A stretch of DNA of 64,000 nt. Source: Paracrocinitomix sp039939375 (lineage in GTDB: Bacteria; Bacteroidota; Bacteroidia; Flavobacteriales_D; Crocinitomicaceae). The translations under genes were made by a program, and so were the position numbers. Of this stretch, positions 1 to 9,112 are shown piece after piece. The stretch is taken from the NCBI GenBank assembly GCA_039939375.1, contig JBDVJO010000010.1, positions 354,421 to 418,420 of the forward strand, given 5' to 3'. Below the pieces are notes generated by a model. That model did not search any database. It saw nothing but the letters and a program-made list of their open reading frames with translations, and was not told the origin of the DNA. Numbering within the stretch: position 1 is the stretch's first letter; each line of letters begins with the position of its first letter.

Positions 1-1
1 T

Positions 2-664
2 ATATCAAAACCTGCAGCTGGTGTTAAGCAGCAGATTTTCATGGCTTTTGACAATCAAAAATCAAAGTTGATCGCCCATATTCTGAAAGAAAGGAAAGAA
101 TATGACAGTATTATCATTTTCTCTTCTACCAAAGCTAAAGTGTCTGATATCGTCAGAGATTTAGGAAGAGCTGGTTTTCCAGCAAAGGGTATTTCATCCA
201 ACCTAGAGCAAGATAAGCGTGAAGAAGTATTGCGTGGATTCCGCTCTAAACGAATTAGAATATTAGTTGCCACAGATGTTATGTCTAGAGGAATAGACAT
301 CAAAGAAATCAATATGGTGATTAACTATGATGTGCCGAATGATGCTGAAGATTATGTTCACAGAGTTGGACGTACTGCAAGAGCAAACACCAAAGGTGAA
401 GCCATTACGCTTGTCAACCCAAAAGACATGCACAAGTTTGCCAGAATAGAGAAGTTAATAGAACGTGATTTTGAAAAAACGCAACCTCCAAAAGAATTAG
501 GTGACGGACCAGAATGGGTGGCACCTAAAAAAGGCAAAGGCGGAGGTAAACGCAACTTTAGCAAAGGCGGCAACAATAAAAGTAAAGGCGGTAAAAAACC
601 TTTTAAGAAGAAGTGGAACAATAAAAAAGGTGGTAGGGATAATTCTTCAAAACCTAAACAATAA
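2..664 (+). CDS. DEAD-box RNA helicase, C-terminal part (5' end outside window)
   Basis: This is the C-terminal helicase lobe of an ATP-dependent DEAD-box RNA helicase, a family that remodels structured RNA in ribosome assembly or mRNA decay. The frame is open from base 2, so the gene enters from the left edge and lacks its DEAD lobe here. Visible motifs are IIFSSTK (motif IV), VATDVMSRGIDI (motif V region) and HRVGRTARA (motif VI with both arginines). After about residue 165 there is a Gly/Lys/Asn-rich basic tail, typical of RhlE-like proteins and thought to bind RNA nonspecifically. It overlaps the convergent tocopherol-cyclase-like gene by 11 bp. The family is certain; the RhlE subfamily is an inference from the tail. 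Confidence 0.93.
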   Translation: MSKPAAGVKQQIFMAFDNQKSKLIAHILKERKEYDSIIIFSSTKAKVSDIVRDLGRAGFPAKGISSNLEQDKREEVLRGFRSKRIRILVATDVMSRGIDIKEINMVINYDVPNDAEDYVHRVGRTARANTKGEAITLVNPKDMHKFARIEKLIERDFEKTQPPKELGDGPEWVAPKKGKGGGKRNFSKGGNNKSKGGKKPFKKKWNNKKGGRDNSSKPKQ

Positions 665-1619
665 TCTCTTCAATCTTACCCGCAACTTCAAGTCCTGCGT
701 TTCTTCCAGCATCTTCAAAGATAATATTACCGGCTTTTTTATCGGTTAGCTGTATATTGAGCACCGATTGCATGCTCTCCTCTATTCTACCATCCATGAA
801 TCCTGAAATTGGAGCAGCTAAAGTAGTTCCAATAGCTCTTTGTGCATTTATTTCTAAACGAAATTTCCGGTTCTCGTAAACCAGCTGAACTGTCTTTTCT
901 GAAACCTGTGATTTTCTTAATTTAGTTCCGTTATAAGTTGTAAACTCTATCAATCTATCTTTTAACCAAAGTCCTGCAATGAAGCCTATAAATCGGGTTC
1001 CGGCATAGGGAATTTTCGCAACTGACGATTTTAGCGAGATTCCGGGTTCTGAAAAGTGATTGCTTTGCATCCAGATATAAGCAGAAGGAAAAGATCTTCC
1101 CCAGTCTTTTTCCATATAACCTTTGCCTCCATTGAAATCTGCACGCTCACCGCGAATGTTTAAGGTGCCTTCAATATCGTGATCCATACTTAATATACCG
1201 TGATAACACTCCATCCTGGGTAAAAAGGAAAAAGGCCCCATGATGCCAGGAGACAGCAGAGATGATGACCAAGGAACTTGATTTTTAAAGCGCAAACCTC
1301 CTGAAACATTTTCTAAATCTAAATTGATTTCATTAGCAGTAAAATGGTTCTTGAGAATGGACAAGTCAAAAACATCTTTTTTTGCTTTAAAATCTGCCGC
1401 ATCAAACTTTATATAATCTGCCGTCTTTTTGATTCCATCTAAAACCTGAATAAAGGCCTGTTTATCCCCCTTTTCATCCATGGCAATTCCGGGAATAAAG
1501 GCGAATGCATGTTGTTCATCTTTACTTATTACTTTGTAATACCAGCCCTCAAAATAACGCCTGGTTCTTTTGTGACCATGATAATTTTCAGGATGATATA
1601 AATTTTTGATTTTGCTCAC
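654..1619 (-). CDS. Tocopherol cyclase-like family protein
   Basis: A 321-residue protein that resembles the tocopherol cyclase family (the C-terminal domain of plant VTE1). It has the characteristic N-terminal segment RRYFEGWYYKV (about residues 19-29), a later GKGYMEKDWGRSFP segment (about residues 165-178) and a following IWMQSNHF. No signal peptide or membrane segment is seen. Plant members close the chromanol ring of vitamin E. Most bacterial relatives are uncharacterised and nothing here shows a tocopherol pathway, so the reaction and substrate are unknown; a lipocalin-like lipid-binding role is possible. It stands alone on the minus strand between a helicase and a VOC protein. Confidence 0.75.
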   Translation of the reverse strand: MSKIKNLYHPENYHGHKRTRRYFEGWYYKVISKDEQHAFAFIPGIAMDEKGDKQAFIQVLDGIKKTADYIKFDAADFKAKKDVFDLSILKNHFTANEINLDLENVSGGLRFKNQVPWSSSLLSPGIMGPFSFLPRMECYHGILSMDHDIEGTLNIRGERADFNGGKGYMEKDWGRSFPSAYIWMQSNHFSEPGISLKSSVAKIPYAGTRFIGFIAGLWLKDRLIEFTTYNGTKLRKSQVSEKTVQLVYENRKFRLEINAQRAIGTTLAAPISGFMDGRIEESMQSVLNIQLTDKKAGNIIFEDAGRNAGLEVAGKIEEIIV

Positions 1620-1701
1620 AGACCAAATTTCTTAAACAACAATGAATACAACTTTAAGTTCAACTAAAAATAGAGCGCAAGCTCTTAGACTCCAGGTTGA
1701 A

Positions 1702-2073
1702 CTACCTGTGCTGATCAATCAAAATCACATTTCCATCCGGATCGGTCAATGTTAAACTCGCTGGTCCTTCTGAATTTTCATCTGCTTCTGCGATTAATTT
1801 TAATCCTTTTGCTTTAAAGTCTTTTTGTAATTTTCTGATATCTGAAAACTCATTTAAGTTTTGTGCGTTTTCATCCCATCCAGGATTAAAAGTCAACAAA
1901 TTACCTTCAAACATCCCTTGAAACAACCCTACTAACGCATTACCATTTTTCATGATTAGATAATTCATCTCCATGCTTCCTCCAAAACTTGAAAAACCTA
2001 ACTTTTCGTAAAACTCTTTTGACTCTTTTAAGTCTTTTACATTTAGACTAATTGAAAATGCCCCTAATTCCAT
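1702..2073 (-). CDS. VOC superfamily (glyoxalase/bleomycin-resistance fold) protein
   Basis: A 123-residue single-module vicinal oxygen chelate protein. The N-terminal ISLNVKDLKESKEFYEKLGF and the C-terminal LTDPDGNVILIDQH match the two beta-alpha-beta-beta-beta halves of the fold. The family includes lactoylglutathione lyases, fosfomycin/bleomycin-resistance proteins and extradiol dioxygenases. The residues visible do not pick one, and the usual first metal-binding His of glyoxalase I is absent (SLNVKD). It is probably a cytosolic dimer. It is separated by about 80 bp from the tocopherol-cyclase-like gene downstream and has no obvious functional partner. The fold is confident, the activity unknown. 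Confidence 0.8.
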   Translation of the reverse strand: MELGAFSISLNVKDLKESKEFYEKLGFSSFGGSMEMNYLIMKNGNALVGLFQGMFEGNLLTFNPGWDENAQNLNEFSDIRKLQKDFKAKGLKLIAEADENSEGPASLTLTDPDGNVILIDQHR

Positions 2074-2225
2074 ATTTATTTTTTTGATGAGATCCGAAAA
2101 TACGGATTTGGAATGGCAAATAATAAATTGTCATCCACTTTAACCAATTTTAAGAAATATGTTTTCTAAAAAAGCGTATCTTATTGCCTCATTTGAATTA
2201 TAGAATAAACGCAACAAGCAACTTA

Positions 2226-5200
2226 ATGAATTATATCAAACTTTTTTTACCCCTATTCATTGTTTTTACTAGTCTGACAGGTTTTAGCCAAAAAAAATAC
2301 CAAGGTTTACTTTGGGAGATTTCAGGAAATGGCTTAACAGAGTCAAGTTACCTGTACGGAACAATGCACGTTTCAAACAAATTGGCATTTAACGTAAGTG
2401 ATTCATTTTATATCTGTTTGTCAAAAGCGCAAGGAATTGCCTTAGAATCTTCTCCAGCAGCTTGGATGGAAGAATACCGTGACATGGGTGCTTTCTCAGG
2501 CGGTGGTTACGATTTCGGTTCAGACTTTTACTCTAAAGCTTTTAAAGTGAAAGAGCCAAAAACAGAGGTTATTTTTGATTTGTTAGAAAACAAAAACGGT
2601 TTAATGAATCAAATCTTATATCGTTTTAATCCTGGCAATGAAGATTATCAAGAGAACACCTTTTTAGATATGTTTATTTTTCAAGCTGGAGCAAAAAATG
2701 AAAAACCAATTTTCAGTTTAGAAGAGTTGGATGAAGTCATGAAACTATCAGTAAAATCAATGACTCCAGACAAAGAGAAAGAAAGAGACAATAGCAATAA
2801 CAATTATTTAGAAAAAGACGGACAACAAAAGTTTGTTCAATTAGAAGAAGCTTATCGCAGAGGAGATCTTGATAAAATTGATTCTTTAAGCAAATCAGAC
2901 ACACCTACACAAGTGTATCATAAATACTTCATAGTTGAGAGAAATAAAAATATGGTGAGAAGAATGGACTCGTTAATGCGAATTCAATCGTTGTTTACAG
3001 GAATTGGAGCTGCTCACTTACCAGGTGATGAAGGCGCTATTCAACTATTAAGAGATATGGGCTACAAGGTTCGTCCTGTCAACGTGAAATCAACTGGGAA
3101 GTCTCATAAAATGAGAAAAAAGTTTGAAAACACGTACAGACCAATCAAGTTTTCACCTACCAAAACGACAGACGGATTTGTAACTGTTTCCACTCCAGGC
3201 GAACTATTTGAAATGCCTACAAACAAAAGAGGTAAAATGGAGTATTTATGTCCAGAGCCTGTAAATGGCGGATACTTTTCAATTATCAGATTATTCACCT
3301 ACGGTCCTATTTTTAATAAAACACCAGAATATTACAAATCTACTTTTGACAGTCTACTCTATATCGCCACCCCAGGTGAAATGATGAAAAAAGAAGAAAT
3401 TACTGTAAACGGTCACATAGGTTATAACATCTTGACTAAAACATCTAAAAACGCATTCGTAAATTACAATGTCATCTTTTCTCCTACAGAAATCTTGGTA
3501 TTTAAAGGATCAGGAATTGACACTTATATTCAAAAAACAGAACCACAAAGTTTTTTCACCAAAATTGAGCTTTCACCCAACTCGTCAGAATGGACAAAAG
3601 TTAGCCCAAAATTTGGGGGAGCAAAATGGAAAATGAAAGGAATGGTTTCAGGGCAAGACATGATTAAAGGCATGGATGAAACGATAATAGACCCCATGTT
3701 CCAATCCTATGACAACACTACTAAAGAGTATTTTCAAGTAATGCGATACAGCTATAATGACTTGGATTATATTGAAGAAGATTCTTTTGACTTAACCTAT
3801 CTTGGTAAAATTTACGGCAAAGAATTAGGCTATGATGTTGATCAAAGTGAATTCACCGCAAAATCAGGCTATAGCTACGTTGACCAAACTTTAAAGCGCA
3901 AAGAAGAAAGAAAAAATCAAGTTGAAGAATTAAAAGTGAGAATCTTTACGCAAGGCGGTTTATATTATTTAATGTCAACTACTGCATCAAAAGATAATGC
4001 GAGCACCTTCTTTAATTCTTTTGAGTTTACAGATTTCATTATAGACAATGAATATGAAGAGTACGTTGATACAACTTTACATTACTCTGCTTCTACTCTA
4101 AAGGTTGATGAAAAGCCAGATTACAATGCTATGTATGCAGGATTAGGCGGTTACAAAGATGATGACGAAGAAGATAAGTCGCACTTAGGTGCTACAGAAA
4201 CTAAAATGCACTACTCTACTAAATCGAATGAATCAATTTATGTAGGTTATTCAAAATTCCATGATTATGACGGAGCCGATTCGCTTCAAGATTTCTGGGA
4301 TTATAGAAAAGAGCGTTTAGCTGATGAAAATCAAATGCTTGTTACCAGAGAAGTAGAAAAAGAAATTGAAGGCGATAAAACTCTTTCTTTTGTACTAACC
4401 GATACGGGGTCGTCTAAAGGGATCATGACATTATTACATTTACATCATGGTGTATTATATACCGTCCAAACCCTAATTGACACAGTAAAAGGACCTTCAA
4501 AATATGCGCAAACATTCTTCGATACTTTCAAACCAAGCGACACTTTAATTGGGAGAGATATTTTTGAAGATAAAGCCCAAGTTTGGTACGATCACATTTT
4601 TAGCGAAGACAGTTTAAACAAAGTAAACGCAATTAAAAGTATTAGAAACATTGATTTTACTGAGAACGATATCGACAAGATTGCTAAAGTATACACTGAA
4701 TACGAATTTGATGAGGATACGGAAATTTCTGATAGAGAAAAGCTAATCATGTCTTTAGGAAATGTAGAGCATCAAGATGCTTATGATTTCTTGAATGGGG
4801 TTTATGACACCAATAACTTCAAGTCTGATTTGCAATTTATTGTCTTAAAGTGCTTCTCTTATACTGAGACCAAAGAGGCTTATGACGCCATTGAAAATCA
4901 ACTTTTAAACAACACACCTTTTACAGAGAACGATCAAAAATTGAATTTCTTCAACAACCTTTACGACTCGTTAGAGTTGGCCAAGTCTTATTTCCCTAAA
5001 ATGTTAGAATTGTCTCAATATCCTGAATACAAACCATATGTGGTGGAATTACTTTCATACGGATATCAAGAAGAAATCTTTTCATTTAGCGATTTCAGCT
5101 CTGAGAAGAGTTCAATTTTTAGAAATGCTAATATTGAGCTAAAAAGAACCGTAGCCAATCAAGAATCTGATAAGAAACAGAACAACTATTATTTTGGAGG

Positions 5201-5843
5201 AACCTCTCAAACGGCAGCTTACCACAACCTGTTTTTAGATTACTATGCTTTAATGTGTGGATTCAAGAAAAACGGAGATAAAGATGTAAATCAATTCTTT
5301 GACGAAATTCACCGAATTAAAAACAAAAAGTTCCTGGTTGAAGCAGAAATCATTCATCATAAACTTGGAATGCCAGTAGATACGGCAAAAATTAATGAAG
5401 TAACCGCAGACCTTGAATATCAAATTTGGGCTTACAATAGACTTGATAAAAACGATATGCTTGACTACTTCACCCCTAGTATCACTCAAGAGGACATGGC
5501 TTTTGCTTCTTTATATAATTATGGATATGACGAGGAGGAAGACACAGCATTCTTTGTTAAAAAAGTTCTGATAGACAATGGATCAGATTTAGGATACATC
5601 TACTTTTTCAAAAGAAAGACAAAGAAGAATAAAAATTACATGATTGATTATGTTGGTCTTCAACCTGTGGATGAGAAAGAATTTAAAACACTTGATTTAG
5701 AAACTAAAAAAGGCCTTTCTGTCAGAAATGACGAAGAAATGGAACTGACAATTGATAAAACAATTGAAATTTTTGAAATGAGTAATAGGAAACGAGTGGT
5801 ATTGACCAGCTTCAATTGGGGCGGTTGGGGCGGCCTCTTCTAA
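2226..5843 (+). CDS. Secreted TraB/GumN-domain protein with a very long C-terminal region
   Basis: An exported protein of about 1205 residues. I place the start at the ATG at 2226, because the peptide from there (MNYIKLFLPLFIVFTSLTGFSQ) is a clean signal peptide; an in-frame ATG lies 42 bp upstream. Residues about 25-290 form a TraB/GumN domain: the early GTMHVSN and the late GIGAAHLPGDEG followed by LLRDMGYKVRPV are its two conserved motifs. This fold is related to the Tiki/EreA/ChaN-like metallohydrolases. The remaining 900 residues are rich in Asp, Glu, Lys and Tyr, with no domain I recognise; they contain phrases repeated at a distance (for example FFTKIEL, FFNSFEF, FFDTFKP), suggesting repeated modules. 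It is convergent with the next gene, with 1 bp between stops. The function is unknown. Confidence 0.82.
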   Translation: MNYIKLFLPLFIVFTSLTGFSQKKYQGLLWEISGNGLTESSYLYGTMHVSNKLAFNVSDSFYICLSKAQGIALESSPAAWMEEYRDMGAFSGGGYDFGSDFYSKAFKVKEPKTEVIFDLLENKNGLMNQILYRFNPGNEDYQENTFLDMFIFQAGAKNEKPIFSLEELDEVMKLSVKSMTPDKEKERDNSNNNYLEKDGQQKFVQLEEAYRRGDLDKIDSLSKSDTPTQVYHKYFIVERNKNMVRRMDSLMRIQSLFTGIGAAHLPGDEGAIQLLRDMGYKVRPVNVKSTGKSHKMRKKFENTYRPIKFSPTKTTDGFVTVSTPGELFEMPTNKRGKMEYLCPEPVNGGYFSIIRLFTYGPIFNKTPEYYKSTFDSLLYIATPGEMMKKEEITVNGHIGYNILTKTSKNAFVNYNVIFSPTEILVFKGSGIDTYIQKTEPQSFFTKIELSPNSSEWTKVSPKFGGAKWKMKGMVSGQDMIKGMDETIIDPMFQSYDNTTKEYFQVMRYSYNDLDYIEEDSFDLTYLGKIYGKELGYDVDQSEFTAKSGYSYVDQTLKRKEERKNQVEELKVRIFTQGGLYYLMSTTASKDNASTFFNSFEFTDFIIDNEYEEYVDTTLHYSASTLKVDEKPDYNAMYAGLGGYKDDDEEDKSHLGATETKMHYSTKSNESIYVGYSKFHDYDGADSLQDFWDYRKERLADENQMLVTREVEKEIEGDKTLSFVLTDTGSSKGIMTLLHLHHGVLYTVQTLIDTVKGPSKYAQTFFDTFKPSDTLIGRDIFEDKAQVWYDHIFSEDSLNKVNAIKSIRNIDFTENDIDKIAKVYTEYEFDEDTEISDREKLIMSLGNVEHQDAYDFLNGVYDTNNFKSDLQFIVLKCFSYTETKEAYDAIENQLLNNTPFTENDQKLNFFNNLYDSLELAKSYFPKMLELSQYPEYKPYVVELLSYGYQEEIFSFSDFSSEKSSIFRNANIELKRTVANQESDKKQNNYYFGGTSQTAAYHNLFLDYYALMCGFKKNGDKDVNQFFDEIHRIKNKKFLVEAEIIHHKLGMPVDTAKINEVTADLEYQIWAYNRLDKNDMLDYFTPSITQEDMAFASLYNYGYDEEEDTAFFVKKVLIDNGSDLGYIYFFKRKTKKNKNYMIDYVGLQPVDEKEFKTLDLETKKGLSVRNDEEMELTIDKTIEIFEMSNRKRVVLTSFNWGGWGGLF

Positions 5844-5844
5844 G

Positions 5845-6294
5845 CTAGCTTGGCATATAAAGAACTAATTCTAAAAAAGCTCTTAATGGTTTTAGGGCTT
5901 TGTTATCTAACACATCCGATTTTAAAGAGATTTTTTCAAAAGTCCTGTTGCTGGAATAGGCAGAAAAATAAGCAATCATTACGTTCTCACTTGACTTTAT
6001 CATGAAGGTAATACTTTGATTAGAAAGGTCATTATCGTTCCACATGGTTCTATTCCCTCCAATACTAATGAAGTTTCCATTCACCTTCGCCTTATAACCT
6101 TCGTAATCAGAATATGGGCAGTATGGAGGTTGACAACGATCTATTCTAGAATAGTTTCTATCGCTCTCAAAGTTCAATTTAATGGATCCAGGAACCTCAA
6201 AAAAATACTCTGTGATTAACTCTGTATATTTCACATAACAAGATAGCAGCCTCTTATATCCTATGGGCTTTTTATCAAGTTTTAGAGTGATCAT
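5845..6294 (-). CDS. Hypothetical protein
   Basis: A 149-residue protein of no family I recognise. It has no signal peptide or membrane segment, and contains a short Cys/Pro stretch (DRCQPPYCPYSDYEG, about residues 52-66). The predicted character is mostly beta strand. Its ATG begins directly after the stop codon of the upstream nitronate monooxygenase gene, so the two are almost certainly co-transcribed and translationally coupled. That coding context, rather than homology, is the main reason to accept it as a real gene. The function is unknown. Confidence 0.65.
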   Translation of the reverse strand: MITLKLDKKPIGYKRLLSCYVKYTELITEYFFEVPGSIKLNFESDRNYSRIDRCQPPYCPYSDYEGYKAKVNGNFISIGGNRTMWNDNDLSNQSITFMIKSSENVMIAYFSAYSSNRTFEKISLKSDVLDNKALKPLRAFLELVLYMPS

Positions 6295-7242
6295 TTACTT
6301 TTCAGTCAAATTTTTAATGATATCTGCAACGGGCTTAATCGCAGTTGTATATTCAATAGTAGGTCCAGCGCACCATACCGTTTTATAAGTTGCTGAAAAA
6401 GCAGATTTTTCAAGACTTTTCATTCCTTTTACAAAGGTCAGCATCTTCACCCATTTCTTTAATCGCTTATTTTTAGACAAAATACGTTCAAACCAATTTT
6501 GTCTTGTACCAATTTTTTGAACATAAGGTGTATTTATCACGGTGCAAGGCGTTCCAGATACTTTTGTGCTCATTACGATATCTTTCGCACCATAATCCAC
6601 ACAAGCCTGCTTATACTCTTGAGAAACATCAGACTCTTCTGATGCAATAAACACAGAACCGATTGAAGCACCAATCGCTCCAAGCTTCATTACATCTTCC
6701 ATTTGAGATGCGTTTCCAACTCCACCTGCAGATATCACTGGAATGTCACATTTCTCAGCCAATAATGGAATCAATTCTTTTGGATCCATTGGTCCAGCAT
6801 GACCTCCTGCTTTATTATTTACTGCAATCACTGCATCAGCCCCTAATTCTTGAACTTTCAGAGCGAATTTTAAATCTACCACATCACAAAAAACCTTAAT
6901 TCCATGCGGTTTACAAGCATTAATCACTTCTTCTGGAGAACCTAAAGAGGTGATGATAAAATCAACTTTTTTCTCCACGCAAGTCTTTAATTGACCTGCC
7001 ATTTTTGGGTTGGATTTATTTACGATCAAATTTACACCTAACCCACCTCCTGTGGTTGCAGCTCTAACTTCATCAATGGCTTTTCTGAACTCTTCGTCTG
7101 TCCTGTAATTTAAGGCCGGAACTGCTGCTGCAATGCCGTTATTAATTCCCGCAATTAACATTTTTGCGTTAGACACCAAAAACATTGGTGCCATTATTAT
7201 TGGATATTTAATTCCTAAAATTTCAGTGAGGTCTTTTTGCAT
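6295..7242 (-). CDS. Nitronate monooxygenase / FMN-dependent 2-nitropropane dioxygenase family
   Basis: A 315-residue TIM-barrel flavoprotein of the nitronate monooxygenase class. It starts LGIKYPIIMAPMFLVSN and has the family signature NNKAGGHAGP (about residues 152-161), which contains the His that acts as general base, then VISAGGVGNASQM and GAIGASIGSVFIAS, the FMN phosphate-binding loops. Family members oxidise propionate-3-nitronate and other alkyl nitronates, or act as enoyl reductases, so the exact substrate is open. It overlaps the upstream DUF6340 lipoprotein gene by one base and is followed without a gap by a hypothetical gene, giving a three-gene unit. Cytosolic. Confidence 0.88.
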   Translation of the reverse strand: MQKDLTEILGIKYPIIMAPMFLVSNAKMLIAGINNGIAAAVPALNYRTDEEFRKAIDEVRAATTGGGLGVNLIVNKSNPKMAGQLKTCVEKKVDFIITSLGSPEEVINACKPHGIKVFCDVVDLKFALKVQELGADAVIAVNNKAGGHAGPMDPKELIPLLAEKCDIPVISAGGVGNASQMEDVMKLGAIGASIGSVFIASEESDVSQEYKQACVDYGAKDIVMSTKVSGTPCTVINTPYVQKIGTRQNWFERILSKNKRLKKWVKMLTFVKGMKSLEKSAFSATYKTVWCAGPTIEYTTAIKPVADIIKNLTEK

Positions 7243-8288
7243 TAGTTTTGATTGTCGTTTTGTTCTAGTCGATTATTGCGTTCAATACGGTAAACTCTAT
7301 TACTTAATATTTGACCGTATTTTTTTGAATATTTAATATTGTAATCTACATAAGCTTTTTGCGCCCATTCTTGTGCAGCATAGACGTCACCTTGAATCTC
7401 TGAATAAACTGCCATATTGTGACATGCTCTACCTGCTACTTTTCTTTTTGGTGATTCGGTATCTTTCAACCACAATTCAGCAGCCCCATCCCAGTCGTTT
7501 AAATCAGCTCTTCTTCTCGCTATTTTTAAATTTCGACTCCCTTTGTTGTAATAGTCTCTATAAACTCTGAAATATTGTCTTCTCACTCTTGAAGCATAAG
7601 CTCTTCCCATTTGGGTACTCAAATTTTTGACAATTTGATCTCTTCCCATGATTGCCGAGAGTGCCTTCACTGGGTTAATCCCGCTTCCCGTTTTAGAAAT
7701 TCTATCTCTTACAAAATATTCATCTCTGATAATTTTGTTCTTTGGGTCATAAATCCTCCACCCAGTTGTGATTCTCGTTGTTGAAGTTGCTCTGTGCCTT
7801 GGCACTTGTACAGAACCTAATGGTGTATTTTGATTCACCATTTGCATGTCGTAATTCACTTTTGTATCTGTATCGAACACTTCTAGCACGAACAACACTT
7901 GAACTCCGTTCGCATCACAAATTTGCTGAACTTCATTCCAATCCATTGGAGCCGGAAAAATGTCGGCCGCTCTATTATCTAGTGTCATGCTATCTAACAA
8001 TGCAACATAAGTAAATCGCTTATTCGTTGTAAGCTCATCAAACATTCCTTGTGCAGCAGCATTAGAACCTGTTTCGTCTAATTTTCCTTCTAAAGAAAGT
8101 GCATTATCTACAATATCAACCACTTTTCCCGCTCCTGATGAAAAGGTTCGGTTAATGACTCCAGCCGTTTCATATTCTTTTTCAAGAAAAACAATTGGTG
8201 GATCTGAAATTGTTAAGTAAACCTGATGTTTACATGATGTAACAACAAATAGAAGGGCAAAAAAAGATAAAAAGTAGATTCTTTTCAT
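7242..8288 (-). CDS. DUF6340-type lipoprotein with C-terminal helical repeat
   Basis: A 348-residue lipoprotein. The signal peptide MKRIYFLSFFALLFVVTSC ends in a lipobox with Cys19 as the predicted lipidated residue. The body resembles the Bacteroidota family DUF6340 in length and in motifs such as PAPMDWNEVQQICD and TTRITTGWRIYDP. The last third (about residues 240-330) looks like one or two TPR-like helix pairs (NDWDGAAELWLKD, GDVYAAQEWAQKAY). It is predicted to sit in a membrane facing the periplasm. It begins the sub-operon DUF6340-NMO-hypothetical, 31 bp downstream of the HdrB-like gene, with a small hairpin between. No function is known to me for the family. Confidence 0.8.
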   Translation of the reverse strand: MKRIYFLSFFALLFVVTSCKHQVYLTISDPPIVFLEKEYETAGVINRTFSSGAGKVVDIVDNALSLEGKLDETGSNAAAQGMFDELTTNKRFTYVALLDSMTLDNRAADIFPAPMDWNEVQQICDANGVQVLFVLEVFDTDTKVNYDMQMVNQNTPLGSVQVPRHRATSTTRITTGWRIYDPKNKIIRDEYFVRDRISKTGSGINPVKALSAIMGRDQIVKNLSTQMGRAYASRVRRQYFRVYRDYYNKGSRNLKIARRRADLNDWDGAAELWLKDTESPKRKVAGRACHNMAVYSEIQGDVYAAQEWAQKAYVDYNIKYSKKYGQILSNRVYRIERNNRLEQNDNQN

Positions 8289-8295
8289 TTTCGTG

Positions 8296-8314
8296 GATTT
8301 GATTGGTTCAAATC
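8296..8314. repeat. Short perfect hairpin between the HdrB-like and DUF6340 genes
   Basis: Arms GATTTGA (8296-8302) and TCAAATC (8308-8314) with a 5-nt loop fill most of the 31-bp gap between two minus-strand genes. There is no T tract after it in the direction of transcription, so it is not a standard intrinsic terminator. It could be a processing or attenuating structure, or chance. Confidence 0.35.
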
Positions 8315-8319
8315 AGCTA

Positions 8320-9108
8320 CTACAAATCAGATGCCAAAGCAATCATCTCTGCGATATCAAGTACTTCAATTTCAGCTTCTTTGTTGAAATTTTTCACACC
8401 ATCTGTCATCATTGTATTACAAAACGGACAACCTGTAGCGATTATATTAGGTTTTGTTGCCAAGGCATCTTCTGTACGCTCAACATTAATTTCTTTATCT
8501 CCTTTTTCTGCTTCCTTAAACATTTGCGCTCCTCCTGCTCCACAGCAAAGTCCTTTTGCTTTGCATCTTTTCATCTCTACTAACTCAGCATCCAATTTTT
8601 CTAATACATTTCTTGGTGCCTCATACACATCATTCGCTCTACCTAAATAACAAGGATCATGGAAGGTAATTTTCTTTCCTTTAAATTCTCCTCCTTCTAC
8701 TGCTAACTTCCCTTCTTTAAATAATCCTTCTAATAATTGGGTGTGGTGAATCACTTCATAATTTCCTCCTAAACCTGGATATTCATTCTTTAGGGTATTG
8801 AAGCAGTGAGGACAAGCCGTCACAATCTTTTTTACTTCATATCCATCCAATACCTGAATATTCATCATAGCTTGCATCTGGAACAAAAACTCATTCCCTG
8901 CTCTTTTAGCTGGATCTCCAGTACAAGATTCCTCCGCTCCTAACACTGCAAATTTTACTTCGCATTTATTTAAAATCTTAACAATAGCTTTGGTAATCTT
9001 CTTCGCTCTGTCATCAAAACTTCCAGAACATCCTACCCAGAATAATACATCTGGTTTTTCACCGCTAGCCATCATTTCGGCCATAGTAGGTACTACTAAA
9101 TTGCTCAT
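8320..9108 (-). CDS. CCG-domain (Fe-S)-binding protein, HdrB/GlpC/LutA-like
   Basis: A 262-residue cytosolic protein with two cysteine-rich CCG domains, as in heterodisulfide reductase subunit B, GlpC and LutA. Cysteine motifs are visible in FWVGCSG, ESCTGDP, ACPHC, HDPCYLGR, KGLCCGAGGAQM and GCPFC; the two CX(n)CC...CXXC sets of this family hold an unusual [4Fe-4S] cluster. It probably forms an electron-transfer pair with the membrane Fe-S protein encoded at 9522-10856, which would supply the dicluster ferredoxin and cytochrome-like half. Together they look like a quinone-linked reductase. The electron donor is unknown. It is 4 bp downstream of the HAD gene, consistent with one operon. Confidence 0.88.
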   Translation of the reverse strand: MSNLVVPTMAEMMASGEKPDVLFWVGCSGSFDDRAKKITKAIVKILNKCEVKFAVLGAEESCTGDPAKRAGNEFLFQMQAMMNIQVLDGYEVKKIVTACPHCFNTLKNEYPGLGGNYEVIHHTQLLEGLFKEGKLAVEGGEFKGKKITFHDPCYLGRANDVYEAPRNVLEKLDAELVEMKRCKAKGLCCGAGGAQMFKEAEKGDKEINVERTEDALATKPNIIATGCPFCNTMMTDGVKNFNKEAEIEVLDIAEMIALASDL

Positions 9109-9112
9109 TCAA

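Noticed and set aside
654..1619. Vitamin E biosynthesis gene
   Set aside because: Only the cyclase-like fold is visible; no other tocopherol gene is present, so a pathway call is not supported.
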